64,000 bases of DNA from Medicago truncatula (lineage: Eukaryota > Streptophyta > Magnoliopsida > Fabales > Fabaceae): positions 53,052,494 through 53,116,493 of the forward strand of contig NC_053045.1 in assembly GCF_003473485.1 (NCBI RefSeq), given 5' to 3'. The notes beneath the pieces are model-generated. The model saw nothing but the letters and a program-made list of their open reading frames with translations, made no database searches and was not told the origin of the DNA. This document shows, one piece after another, positions 24,901 to 34,841 of the stretch (its first letter is position 1; each line of letters starts with the position of its first letter). The position numbers were made by a program, and so were the translations under genes.

Positions 24901-27900
24901 AAGCCATTGGAAAGCTAACAAAATTATCTACAACTTTCATGTTTACACCAAAGACCAATTCAAAACAGAAACGTGTGAAAAAGACGCAAGAATGCAAAAT
25001 AGGGAATGCTGTCAAAGTCAAGCTCGCGAGGCGAGTAAGTTTACTCGCTGTGGCGAGTTGCGACAGACAACTCTACGGGAACAGACCAGTTTCCAGCCAA
25101 AAACCCAATTTTTCATCCACCCAAACCCCAAATTTGATAGGAAACTTAACCTATGATTATTCTACAACCTGAACATCAATTCTTAACACAATTTCAATGG
25201 TTTCTACACTTTTCAATTCAAAAATCAATAATCAAAACCTAATCCCAATTATCCAACCTAAGAACAACATGTTAAATCATAAATTCAGAATTTATACACT
25301 ATGATTACTGAATGTTAGCATCACCCTTACCTTAATTCAGATGAACAAAGCTCTACAAATCTGATTCTCTTCACCTGGCTCTCCCTTGGTTCTCTTGCTT
25401 TCTCTTGTTTTCTCCCAAAACTGATGTACGTGAAAAACAGTTTCTCCCTGACTTCTCCCTTTTTCTTAACTCCCCACTTATTTCAATTTTAACTCCCCAA
25501 TTAATTCTATTAATTAACCCCACAACTTCAATAATTACTAATTCCCACTTATTCTATTAAATAGTAAAATAACTCATTTAATAAAATATAACACACCACA
25601 TAATCCACATAACAATATAAAATCATATATAAAAAGACTCTAAATCAACCAATAATAATTAAATAAAATTGGGGCGTTACAACTCTCCCCAACTTAAAGA
25701 ATTTTCGTCCTCGAAAATATACCTCGAAAACATATCCCTGCACCACAAACAACAATCAGGACGACAAAAGACAGTTTAAAGTTGACACACTACACTACGT
25801 GGCTCAACACGACTCTACTACATGGCCGGACGGACCAACCTGCTCTGATACCAATTATAACACCCCGTTACCCAAAAACAATTATATAACAAATATTCAT
25901 CAGAGTAGTTCCACCACGGGCATGTTACACGTCATTTCAAAATTTCTTAAATAGAAAATAAAACTATTTAATTAAAACAACTTGATAAAATATGAAAACA
26001 TAGCAGCGGAATAGTTTTCAAATCAATAACATCGTGAACATCCAACAACAGTTTATGGCACTAAAGGCCTCAGCATAAGTTAACAACATTGTACCATAAA
26101 AGGCTTCACATCAATAATTCCAAAATTGATACATAAGGAATGAGAATAAATATAACTAAATCCCATCCCGTACGTATCAGAGCCCTAGACAGTTGAGCCA
26201 CCATTCCTAATAATCTTTATTACCTGCAAGTTACCCATACGAAGGGCAACATTTTCAAGCAGAAGGGGTGAGATTCACAATCAATAATAATAATATATAA
26301 TTCATCAAATGCATCTAACAACTTAAACTCCATCAATTAGTAATAATAATTCTTTTAACGACTCCTAAACCATATCACGTACTCATCATATCAACAGTCA
26401 TAAATCGATATCATAAACAACATCATAACAACATCATTTAACTTCATAATCAACATCTTAATTCGTATTAACATTCTCCACCAAGCACCTTATTAACAAC
26501 TCATGAATAGAGGACAACTTAGCAACTATACGTAACATCATCATTTCATAATAATTATTCATCAAACATTCCATTAGCAATTCATGAATAAAAGACAACT
26601 TATCAACTTGACATAACCCTCATCAAGTACATTTAACAACTCATAGGTAACCTCATGTAATATCATAACAACCCCACATTCAACATCATAAAAGATCATC
26701 ATAACCTCGTCATACTCATCAACATAAACAACGTAAGAGTACACCACCTCTTATAACAGACAATCAAAGTAAGAGTACACTACCTCTTAGAAAAACAATA
26801 AAGTAAGAGTACACCACCTCTTATAACAACGACAAGTAAGAGTACACCACCTCTTAGAAAGACAGTAAAGTAAGAGTACATCACCTCTTATAACAACGAC
26901 AAGTAAGAGTACACCACCTCTTAGAAAGACAGTAAAGTAAGAGTACACCACCTCTTATAACAACGACAAGTAAGAGTACACCACCTCTTATAAAGACGAC
27001 AAGTAAGAGTACACCACCTCTTATAAAGACAACACGTAAGAGTACACCACCTCTTATAGAAACATCTAACCTGATCAATCACCAACAACAGATACAACTA
27101 CGACTTCAACAACAACACCAACGATGATAACAACATCGACAATTTGCATAATTTACTTATGACTCATTCGGCAACGTACAACCCAGCACGCTTACAATTT
27201 AAACCAACATTCACATCTTAACTAAGATCCAACAGCAACACTAGTAGCACATAGACATCCCAAAATATGACAATACCAAATGATAATCAACACTGCTTAA
27301 ACATCATACATTTTCCACATAAGGCATATAGTTATTTCACATAACCAACAACATTAATCATCTTAATTTCAGATTCTCTGAAGAACATTAATATTATAAA
27401 CAACTTCGTTTCTACCCCAAGGACCAACTCACAACTTAGGATAAATACTCTTAAACACCTTAATTGAACCCCTAGTACTTCTAGTTTTTAGCCTTGAAAT
27501 TATCCGATAAGTTTTGGATTAACTTAGAAACGGTTTTGCTAAATTTTCATAAAATTTCACTAAGACCTCCTTGGAGTATTTTGATCATATCTCAAAAACT
27601 AAACATCATTTTCACGCCAAACCAAAGCCATTGGAAAGCTAACAAAATTATCTACAACTTTCATGTTTACACCAAAGACCAATTCAAAACAGAAACGTGT
27701 GAAAAAGACGCAAGAATGCAAAATAGGGAATGCTGTCAAAGTCAAGCTCGCGAGGCGAGTAAGTTTACTCGCTGTGGCGAGTTGCGACAGACAACTCTAC
27801 GGGAACAGACCAGTTTCCAGCCAAAAACCCAATTTTTCATCCACCCAAACCCCAAATTTGATAGGAAACTTAACCTATGATTATTCTACAACCTGAACAT

Positions 27901-29673
27901 CAATTCTTAACACAATTTCAATGGTTTCTACACTTTTCAATTCAAAAATCAATAATCAAAACCTAATCCCAATTATCCAACCTAAGAACAACATGTTAAA
28001 TCATAAATTCAGAATTTATACACTATGATTACTGAATGTTAGCATCACCCTTACCTTAATTCAGATGAACAAAGCTCTACAAATCTGATTCTCTTCACCT
28101 GGCTCTCCCTTGGTTCTCTTGCTTTCTCTTGTTTTCTCCCAAAACTGATGTACGTGAAAAACAGTTTCTCCCTGACTTCTCCCTTTTTCTTAACTCCCCA
28201 CTTATTTCAATTTTAACTCCCCAATTAATTCTATTAATTAACCCCACAACTTCAATAATTACTAATTCCCACTTATTCTATTAAATAGTAAAATAACTCA
28301 TTTAATAAAATATAACACACCACATAATCCACATAACAATATAAAATCATATATAAAAAGACTCTAAATCAACCAATAATAATTAAATAAAATTGGGGCG
28401 TTACACCCTCTCCCTCTCCCTCTTCCTCTCCCTCTCCCTCTCTCCCTCCCCCCCCTCTCTCTCTCCTAAATACGCACACGCACGCACGCATATAAACAGT
28501 AGGATCGAAAACCTTGCTACAAGACTGATTCATAAAGGGCCTTTTACCCAATGAAGAGGGTTCCTCTGTCTTAGAACTTGTCACTAAACAATCATTTTCT
28601 TTGGAAGCCTCTAAGTCAGATGCAGTGATATCATTAGTCATATCATGTGAATGGACCAGAGGTTCCTTATCAGCTAGTAAGGTCTCCCCCATAGGAAAGT
28701 TCACAGTCAGATTGCAGTAAAGTAAAAGAATTTTGAAGAACCAACTTGATTTTCAAACATGAGAATCTATTAAACTCATTAAATCTCCGTAGACTCAACT
28801 CGTTGAAAATCGTAAGATCGTGCGGGCTTATGGGTTGAACCACGATTTTAAGTTTTAACTACCATAACAACACTGAAGTTAATGTTTTCTGCGCCACAGC
28901 TTTATCATTCAACTATTGCATTTTGAGTTTTCAAACAAAAAAAACTTGGGCACTGTCATTTTAAGCGTGCATAGGTGATAATAACCATTATGTTATTGAC
29001 TAGTTCAAACACCCTCAAACTTGTGATTCTATGCGAATCTATACAAGTCTGCCCAAGTTTACGCGAACAATTGTAAGTAAATTGACTTGACTCTGATACC
29101 TAGAGTCAAATCCATACGATTTTATGAGTTAAGTGAAGAGTTTGACAAACATCGATAAAATCAACACTTTTATTCATTCATTCAATAATACTTGCAGTTT
29201 ACAAGATAATACTATATCTCATTCTTTATTTTATTTGCTACTCTGTTTTTCTATGCTTATAGCTACAATGTTTTCCAATTTTATCGCTTTTTTGATATTC
29301 TATCTTTATCTCAAATTCTATCACCTCTAATGGTCGGTTGTTTCTTTTCAGGGACCTCCCTTCTTATCTTTCATCCTCTCCTCGCCCCTCTGCTTCCCCT
29401 CCCTCCGTTGTGCCAAAACACCACTACTACCACTTTCCAGAGGGAAAGGATGACTTCAACAAGCCTCACCACTCATACAGAGTTTGGACATCAGTCTTCA
29501 TAGCCATGGCTGCCTTTTTTTTCCTCTTGATCCTCTATGTCATTGTCCGTAAGGTGGTGAAGAAGTTCAGTGTTGTTCCCGGTCAAGGGGTGGCTGGTTT
29601 GGAGCTGGGACATTTGTCATCGCAGGAGGAAAGACAAGACCCAAGTCCATCCTCTCCAAGCTCGCCTCAGTAG
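18365..29673 (+). CDS. Unrecognised secreted/membrane protein gene with signal peptide and two TM-bearing exons
   Basis: I do not recognise the family. Exon 1 starts at 18365 (MDSPPSSIVVLLIALAMATC), a clear signal peptide, and must end before the stop at about 18671; its donor is uncertain (CA|GTGAGG at about 18517 is the best-looking but is out of phase with exon 2). Exon 2 (20004-20248, acceptor TCTTCAG) begins GSPPSVTPRYHG and carries one transmembrane helix (WVVPLIVGAVIMGIILVKLL). Exon 3 (29352-29673, acceptor TTTTCAG) begins DLPSYLSSSPRPSAS, carries a second helix (VFIAMAAFFFLLILYVIV) and ends SPSSPSSPQ. Exon 2 and 3 join in phase with near-perfect consensus sites (AG|GTAAGA). Exons 2 and 3 have a similar plan (SPPSV.P, His/Tyr-rich linker, helix, basic stop-transfer, acidic/Pro tail), suggesting internal duplication. 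Between them lies the three-LTR array. If the intron is not spliced, a TAA directly after the donor gives a shorter one-helix protein. Confidence 0.6.
18883..18931. repeat. Microsatellite (GT)n(GC)n(AT)n
   Basis: Compound dinucleotide run TGTGTGTGCGCGCGCGCAT followed by about 14 AT units, inside the first intron of the membrane-protein gene. Confidence 0.9.
20408..22957 (-). repeat. LTR 1 of the array
   Basis: 2,550-bp LTR, the distal one when the element is read on the minus strand. It contains the 10-unit tandem repeat listed below and a GC-richer block with GGCGAG repeats near 22300-22335. Nearly identical to the other two LTRs. Confidence 0.9.
21287..21612. repeat. Tandem 30-35-bp repeats inside LTR 1 (also 24011-24336 and 26735-27060)
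   Basis: About ten units of GTAAGAGTACACCACCTCTT plus a variable AACAACGACAA / AGAAAGACAGTAAA linker. Each unit has TAAGAG facing CTCTTA, so each can form a small stem-loop. The same block recurs in LTR 2 and LTR 3 at the offsets given. They yield repetitive open frames that are not genes. Confidence 0.9.
22958..23131 (-). mobile_element. Internal segment 1 of the LTR array (PBS and polypurine tract)
   Basis: 174 bp between LTR 1 and LTR 2. On the minus strand it runs from the tRNA-Met primer site near 23129 to the polypurine tract at about 22958-22968. No coding sequence. The same segment recurs at 25682-25855. Confidence 0.85.
23132..25681 (-). repeat. LTR 2 of the array
   Basis: 2,550-bp LTR, same limits and content as LTR 1, exactly 2,724 bp further on. 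Confidence 0.9.
25682..25855 (-). mobile_element. Internal segment 2 of the LTR array
   Basis: 174 bp with primer-binding site and polypurine tract, apparently identical to the segment at 22958-23131. Confidence 0.85.
25856..28405 (-). repeat. LTR 3 of the array
   Basis: 2,550-bp LTR, proximal on the minus strand. Its right edge (…GGGGCGTTACA) is followed by CCCTC, the target duplication. Confidence 0.9.
28495..28704 (-). other. Protein-like fragment of unknown origin in the intron
   Basis: A minus-strand frame of about 70 residues (NFPMGETLLADKEPLVHSHD, later SKENDCLVTSSKTEEPSS) has protein-like composition, unlike the surrounding AT-rich DNA, and ends in the microsatellite. No motif recognised. 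It could be an exon fragment carried there by a transposon, or chance. Confidence 0.3.
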
Positions 29674-29989
29674 CTGGACATTGCTGCCATCATGATGCTT
29701 ATTGATGTTTGGAAACATGATTTGTTTTTAATTACGAAGAAAGTGTAGAACAATGTTAGCTAGCAGCAAAACTATACTATCTTATGAGTTAATTATTCAA
29801 TGATTTCAAAACATGAAACCCTGTAAAAGACAATTACAAAATACGCGCACGCACACACGCACACATATATATTAATTATTAATCAAAGTTCAAAAATTTG
29901 AACCTCCTAACCCAAGGTCTTGGCAACGCCATTGAGGATAAATATGTAAGTCTCTAAGTGATTGATGTAAATGGTAAAAGAATTAGAAT

Positions 29990-30490
29990 AAATATCTGCA
30001 GGTTACGCATTAATGTTTCAATCCCATTAATCAGAAACCTAAGGAAGCAAGGAGCCCACCTCTAGTAGTGCTTCCGACTTAATGTCAAAGCCCCAAATCC
30101 TCTAAGTTTGTCTTCAAAGCTTCTTTTCTATCTCTAATCCTTCAATCTCATTAAGCACTAAAAAATTGGAAAAATGGATTTTTGAGTAAAATGGGCTAAG
30201 GTTTATTTAAAAGGTGAATTTGCATACTTAACTCACATGTAATGCAAGCTGCATCAATGGTGGATTTGGAAAAATTTGCTACTTTAATTAATTCCCAAAT
30301 TGTCATTTAATCATTGATTTTACTAAAAAGTCCTTCTCTTGGTGGGTGGTAATGACTAACATGTTCTCTTGCCTTTTCTTCATATTATCATTCTCTATTA
30401 TTTACCATTTTCTTGATTTAATTTAAAAAAATTATGATTAATTCCACTAAAATTTGGGTTATTACATTCTACCTTCTTTAAAAGAAAGGT
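29990..30490 (-). mobile_element. Probable old LTR fragment of a gypsy element
   Basis: The right end reads TTTGGGTTATTACATTCTACC then TTCTTTAAAAGAAA, the same layout as the LTR/polypurine junction of the young array (GGCGTTACAACTCTCCCC) but diverged. The preceding 500 bp is unique AT-rich DNA with no gene. Left limit uncertain. Old and broken. Confidence 0.4.
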
Positions 30491-31055
30491 TAGCAAGCGT
30501 TCTAAATGCATAATAGATAAATTTTAAGTAAAAAAAAAAAAGTAATTTTATATCATTGCAATGTGTTAAATACATAATTCTTAAGATAAAAAATTTACTT
30601 AACAATGGCAATCCCTTCTACATTCCAATTCGAATTTGTGCTTCATTAGAGTAAGATGAAAAGCAGAGTAAGATGACATCAAATATTGCGGAATGAAAAA
30701 CTATTTCTTAGAAAAAAAATTCCGAAACACAAAAAACATGAGAACGCAGCACAAAATAAAATAAAACAAATTCTAAGTTTTCATCTATCTCTTGGTTTAG
30801 TCTCTATAAGAAATTAATATTTGTAGTATTTAGCTGTAAATATAATGTCTAATTGAAATTAAAAAAGAAAGGAAAACCTTCATCTTGAAATTGCTAATAT
30901 TTAATATTAAGGCAGTCAGACAGAATATCTATAACCAATTAATGTCTAAAGATTTATTTCTTTGTCATCTCCAAATTCTAGCCTACGTATGATTTATCAT
31001 GATAAAACACAGTTAATCACCATAAACATGACTTGAGCGTTTGTTTATAGTATGA
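30490..31055. other. AT-rich intergenic DNA
   Basis: Nothing supported here. Confidence 0.4.
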
Positions 31056-31675
31056 AATATAAACCAAATACCATACAAATATCTTATAAAAAGCCACAAT
31101 TCTCATAGTTTATTATATGAGCTTATAACATGATAAGCAAGACATTTATCGAGAATTTTGTAGAATAAACCATAGTTTTTTTTTTTTTTCTTTTAAGAAG
31201 ATTACAAATAAAAGGAAAGTCAATGAGACACCTCACCTCTAAAGCATGTCTTCCCAAGATTCTTAATTTTCTAATCTTTGAGGCTTTGATTGTTTATGTG
31301 AGCATAAATAGATCAAGAATGACACTATAAAGAGTTTCATTTTTAATCTTATAAAATGATTTTATAAAGGTTAGTTAAACTTAATATAAAAAGTCTAATA
31401 TGATGTCTTATGAACACAACTCAATTGGTAAAGATATGTCATTCGAGTTTGAATATTGAATTTTTCACTTATTCAATTTAAAAGATAAATTTTTAATCAC
31501 TAAATTAATTGGAAAAAAACATCAATATGAAAGGTTAACCTAAAATAAGTGTTCCACTTTCAAAAATAAAAGGTTAACCTAAAACCTTGGCCATGTGACA
31601 CATTTCAACATTTAATTACATCAAGTAGATATATATGGTCATTATTTCCTGTAAAAAAAAATCTTGTTTGACTTC
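31055..31675 (+). repeat. 0.6-kb dispersed direct repeat, copy B
   Basis: Second copy of the repeat at 17473-18080, same orientation, differing by small indels and substitutions. Includes the degenerate SINE-like block at about 31407-31512. The two copies flank the membrane-protein gene. Confidence 0.8.
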
Positions 31676-31867
31676 GCTATCTTTCGTGTAGGTACTTAAT
31701 GGAAGACAAATGAAGATAGGAAGCTGACTGGGTGTAGTGTAGAATATGATGCAAATAGGTTTTAAGACTTCCAGATTAACATTTTCTACTAACTTGTGAT
31801 TATGTTGTTTTAATAGTTAACACATAAATTTCTTATTTTTCAGGATGAGAAATTAGTTTATGCACAT

Positions 31868-31992
31868 GAGTATGATGAAAAATAGCATTTATCTATTTAT
31901 ATAACAGATCGTATGGTAGGCTATAATTTGGGAGAATTTTCACCTACTCTAAACTTTCGAAGTATGCGAAAAATGATAATAGATCTCGTCGT
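31868..31992 (+). pseudogene. rps19: Plastid-derived rps19 3' end (NUPT)
   Basis: Translates to the C-terminus of plastid ribosomal protein S19: [25 protein letters not shown] and then, in a shifted frame, KNDNRSRR. This is a nuclear copy of chloroplast DNA, lacking the first two-thirds of the gene, with small changes and a frameshift near 31965, hence not functional. It is followed about 300 bp later by rps3. Confidence 0.85.
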
Positions 31993-32289
31993 TGACATTA
32001 ATTTTAAGGTAAATTTAGTATACTAAAAGCGCAAATCATAATTCATAATATTTATATTTTTAGATTTAAAGGGTTATGATAATAGAAATTATGCTTTATG
32101 GAGTTGAGCATATTATTCTAATTTTTTTTTTTAATTGCTTTATTCTGCAGGAGAAAATGCTAGTCACAATATTTATTTCAATGAACTAAGTCAATGAGTC
32201 ATAAAGATATATAATATATTTATTTTATATAAAAATATATATAGATAAAAAAGTAGACAAATAAGACGTATTATTTTATATAGAGTAGT

Positions 32290-32432
32290 GAGGAATTATA
32301 AAAAATACATCCGCTTGGTTTCAGATTTGGTACAACTCAAAATCATGATTCTATTTGGTTTGCACAACCAAGAACTTATTCCGAGAATTTAAAAGAAGAT
32401 AAAATAATGCGAGATTGTATCAAGAATTATAT
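32290..32432 (+). pseudogene. rps3: Plastid-derived rps3 5' end (NUPT)
   Basis: Reads [38 protein letters not shown] and KNY, the N-terminus of plastid ribosomal protein S3. The true start (MGQKI) has decayed. Same strand as rps19 and only about 300 bp from it; rpl22 normally lies between in most angiosperm plastomes but is absent in legumes. The piece ends before residue 60. Confidence 0.85.
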
Positions 32433-33430
32433 GAATTATAAATTCATTAGCATTTATATGACTTGTTAACACCACAAAATGTTAAACAAAATAAGAAATT
32501 CAAATGTTGATTTGGAAATTGGTGACTTGTACTATTATATACCAACTGGATTGTAGTCGTTGAACCTTGATTCATTACAAACTTTATTTTTTGGACACTT
32601 CTCACAATAATTTGTTTGCATATTTGTAATGAGAACGTGGCCGGGAACCAACTAAGAATCAAATTCGTTAGATTGCAAATTTCCACAGCTACGACAGATC
32701 CAGATACATCGAGCATTTAAATAGATAAAAGAACACAAACTGTGTAGGAAAGACTAGGTAGAAAATCAAACCATTGCAAGTGTTGCAGCCTATGCCGTAG
32801 TCAAACTGCTACATGAGTGATGAGGCCGGAGACTGTGTGTTTTTGAGTCGCACACACGATGCCTTAAGGATTGTTTCTGCACCCGAGCTTTGCTGACTGC
32901 TTGACGCGTTGTCTTCTTATCGTCTTCTTACAACACCCAAAATGGACTTAACCTTCTTGTAAGCACATTTCTTTCAATGTAAACCCATGTATAGAAACTT
33001 CAGGAGCCAAGAACTTAGGTTTTAAGTTATAACACAGTTCATTAACTCATTATATATATGGTCCTACATACATTTAACGGTACACAATTCAACAAGACAT
33101 AGTGATATGATATACATCAACCAGACACTATTCATCATGGAAAGAGATAAATCTGCTAACAAAGCTAAGCTGAAGAGCACTGAAGTGGTTATAGATGATT
33201 AGATTCAAAATGCACATATGCCCGTCTGCTTAACGGTCTATTCTACTCATTTCTAGAAACATCGACTTTACTTGTCTCTTTGACTTTCAATCATGACCAT
33301 AAAAAAGACATAACACGCAGAGAATTATGACATTCAAGATGAAAGACCTATGAAATTATTCAAGTTTATCGTTAACACTTTAGACCTTGTTATTTAGACG
33401 ATTATTTTCTATCTCCAATTATGTATGAGT
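32433..33430. other. Intergenic DNA between the plastid insert and the SINE
   Basis: No gene supported. The minus frame at 32447-32716 has no recognisable motif. GC rises slightly around 32740-32930 but no ORF or RNA was identified. Confidence 0.4.
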
Positions 33431-33436
33431 ATTAAT

Positions 33437-33573
33437 AAAGAAAACATATCTTAGTTGGTAGGGATATGCATTATTATATGTAGGGGTCCGGGTTCAAACC
33501 ACAGACAATCCACTTATTCACCTTAAAAAAAAATAGTGAATTCTAAAACCACTAGACTACTTGATAACAAAAA
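33437..33573 (+). mobile_element. tRNA-derived SINE
   Basis: A box CTTAGTTGGTAGGGATATG (about 33450) and B box CGGGTTCAAACC (about 33489) with correct spacing, then a CACTTATTCACCTTAAAA body and the tail AACCACTAGACTACTTGATAAC typical of legume SINEs. Confidence 0.75.
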
Positions 33574-34765
33574 AGCATTTTATACCTTTTTTTTTATCCA
33601 ATTGTTTTCTTTGTAAACTAGCTTGAATTAAAAGTATCGGGGTAATTTACATTTTTAAAAACATACAATTAAATAAGTTTTTATTTCAATAAAAAAATCT
33701 CATTTTTAATCCCACTTTTACAGGTAATTTCATTTTTAATCCTTAAATATTTCTAACTAACTTATGTTCCCAAATATATTGTCATGACCTTGTCTTTATT
33801 TTTAAGTGAACTCATCTATACCTTCACAATTTTGAATGATTTTTTACATAGATGTTTAGAATATTATAACAATTTCATAAAAAATTTAAATTTTTTAACG
33901 AAATGATTTAGTTTATGTTTGGTTTCACTTCTAAAGGGATCATATTTGAAACTGGGATTTGTAGCTTTTGATTCTAGAATTGATTTTCACACACAAATTT
34001 ATAATTTTACTCACTTTTATATGAATGTATTCAAACCCAAACCACTTTTAGTGAGAATCACTTTTAATCGAAATAAATTCTCACCGCCGCACAATCAAAC
34101 ATACACTTCTTACTATGATTGAGACGAATCGTTCTAAATAAACGAATTTGATTTCTAGTGAGGATATATTTTTTTTTATCAATTTTATCTGCTTCGGACC
34201 CAACTTCAGAATATTAAAGTTCATTTTTTTCCTAGGAACCATATGGTTAACAACAACTACACAAATCACATGCTTTTTATTATAAAAAAAAAAAACACAC
34301 AAAAATTGTTAACACAAGCCTGTCCCAAATCCCAATACAAAGAAAGTAGCAGCACTGTTTCAATTTTGAGACAAAATTTTGAACATTGTTGTATCTTCCC
34401 GGTTCGGTGAACTTAACGTAACGATCTACCCTAAGGACATCCAACGTGTTTGTTGAGAATTAAATTTTGAGGGTCACCCCGTATTCAATATTTAATTCGT
34501 GTTCCTTGTACTAGGATATTATTTCAAATTTTGCTAAAAAAAAAAAGGATATTATTTCAAATTGCAACGTGCAAAAAATGCAGGACTAATTCAACATACA
34601 TTCACGATTTTACTCACTAAGTTGGAGCAAAATATTTTGGTAGTTAGAGTAGTTTTGAATCAGTAATAAGAGTTGGTATATCAAACAATCCATTGTATGT
34701 TCGTAACATTTTCTTTGTGTAGCTGCCAAATTGACATTGTCATGGTCTAAAATTTCCCATTAGGT
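33574..34765. other. Upstream region of the GDSL gene with a possible MITE
   Basis: At about 33909-34115 the ends AGTTTATGTTTGG and CAATCAAACATACACT are partly inverted repeats, suggesting a decayed MITE. The rest is AT-rich promoter or intergenic DNA. Confidence 0.35.
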
Positions 34766-34767
34766 AA

Positions 34768-34780
34768 CTACTATAAAAAC
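34768..34780 (+). promoter_or_regulatory. TATA box of the GDSL gene
   Basis: CTACTATAAAAACC lies about 65-70 bp before the start codon at 34842, placing transcription start near 34800. Confidence 0.6.
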
Positions 34781-34841
34781 CAACACACATGTTTAACAAA
34801 ATAATATAATTCCTTGTATTACATCAGACAAATTAATTAAC

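Larger units (their letters stand above)
20408..28405 (-). mobile_element. Young three-LTR Ty3/gypsy-type array (LTR-int-LTR-int-LTR), non-autonomous
   Basis: Three copies of a 2,550-bp LTR alternate with two identical-looking 174-bp internal segments, a strict 2,724-bp period. Read on the minus strand each LTR starts TGTAACGCCCC and ends GGGGTGTTATA. Right after it comes TGGTATCAGAGC, a primer-binding site complementary to initiator tRNA-Met. Just before the next LTR is TAAGTTGGGGAGAG, a polypurine tract preceded by TCGAGGACGAAAAT, as at the pol end of chromovirus (Tekay/Del-like) gypsy elements. No gag or pol is present. Five-base duplications CCCTC at 20403-20407 and 28406-28410 bound the whole array, so it entered or arose as one locus. 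The copies are almost identical, implying a very recent origin. Confidence 0.9.
20371..28466. repeat. CT-rich microsatellite split by the LTR array
   Basis: (CT)n at 20371-20407 and (CCCTCT)n-like DNA at 28406-28466 are the two halves of one pyrimidine tract. They are separated by the 8-kb LTR array (20408-28405); CCCTC is present on both sides as its 5-bp target duplication. Only the ends of this interval are microsatellite. Confidence 0.85.

Noticed and set aside
21287-27060. Regular 30-35-bp repeats resembling a CRISPR array
   Set aside because: Plant nuclear DNA; the spacers are themselves repeats, and the block sits inside each LTR of a retroelement.
22046-27896. Open frames of 128 and 77 codons present three times
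   Set aside because: They lie within the LTRs and repeat with the 2,724-bp period. No known domain, and the reading frames arise from the AT-rich LTR sequence.
31868-32432. Mitochondrial rather than plastid origin of rps19/rps3
   Set aside because: The S19 ending ([10 protein letters not shown]...NDNRSRR) and the S3 start (NPLGFRLG) are of the plastid type; mitochondrial S19 and S3 differ.
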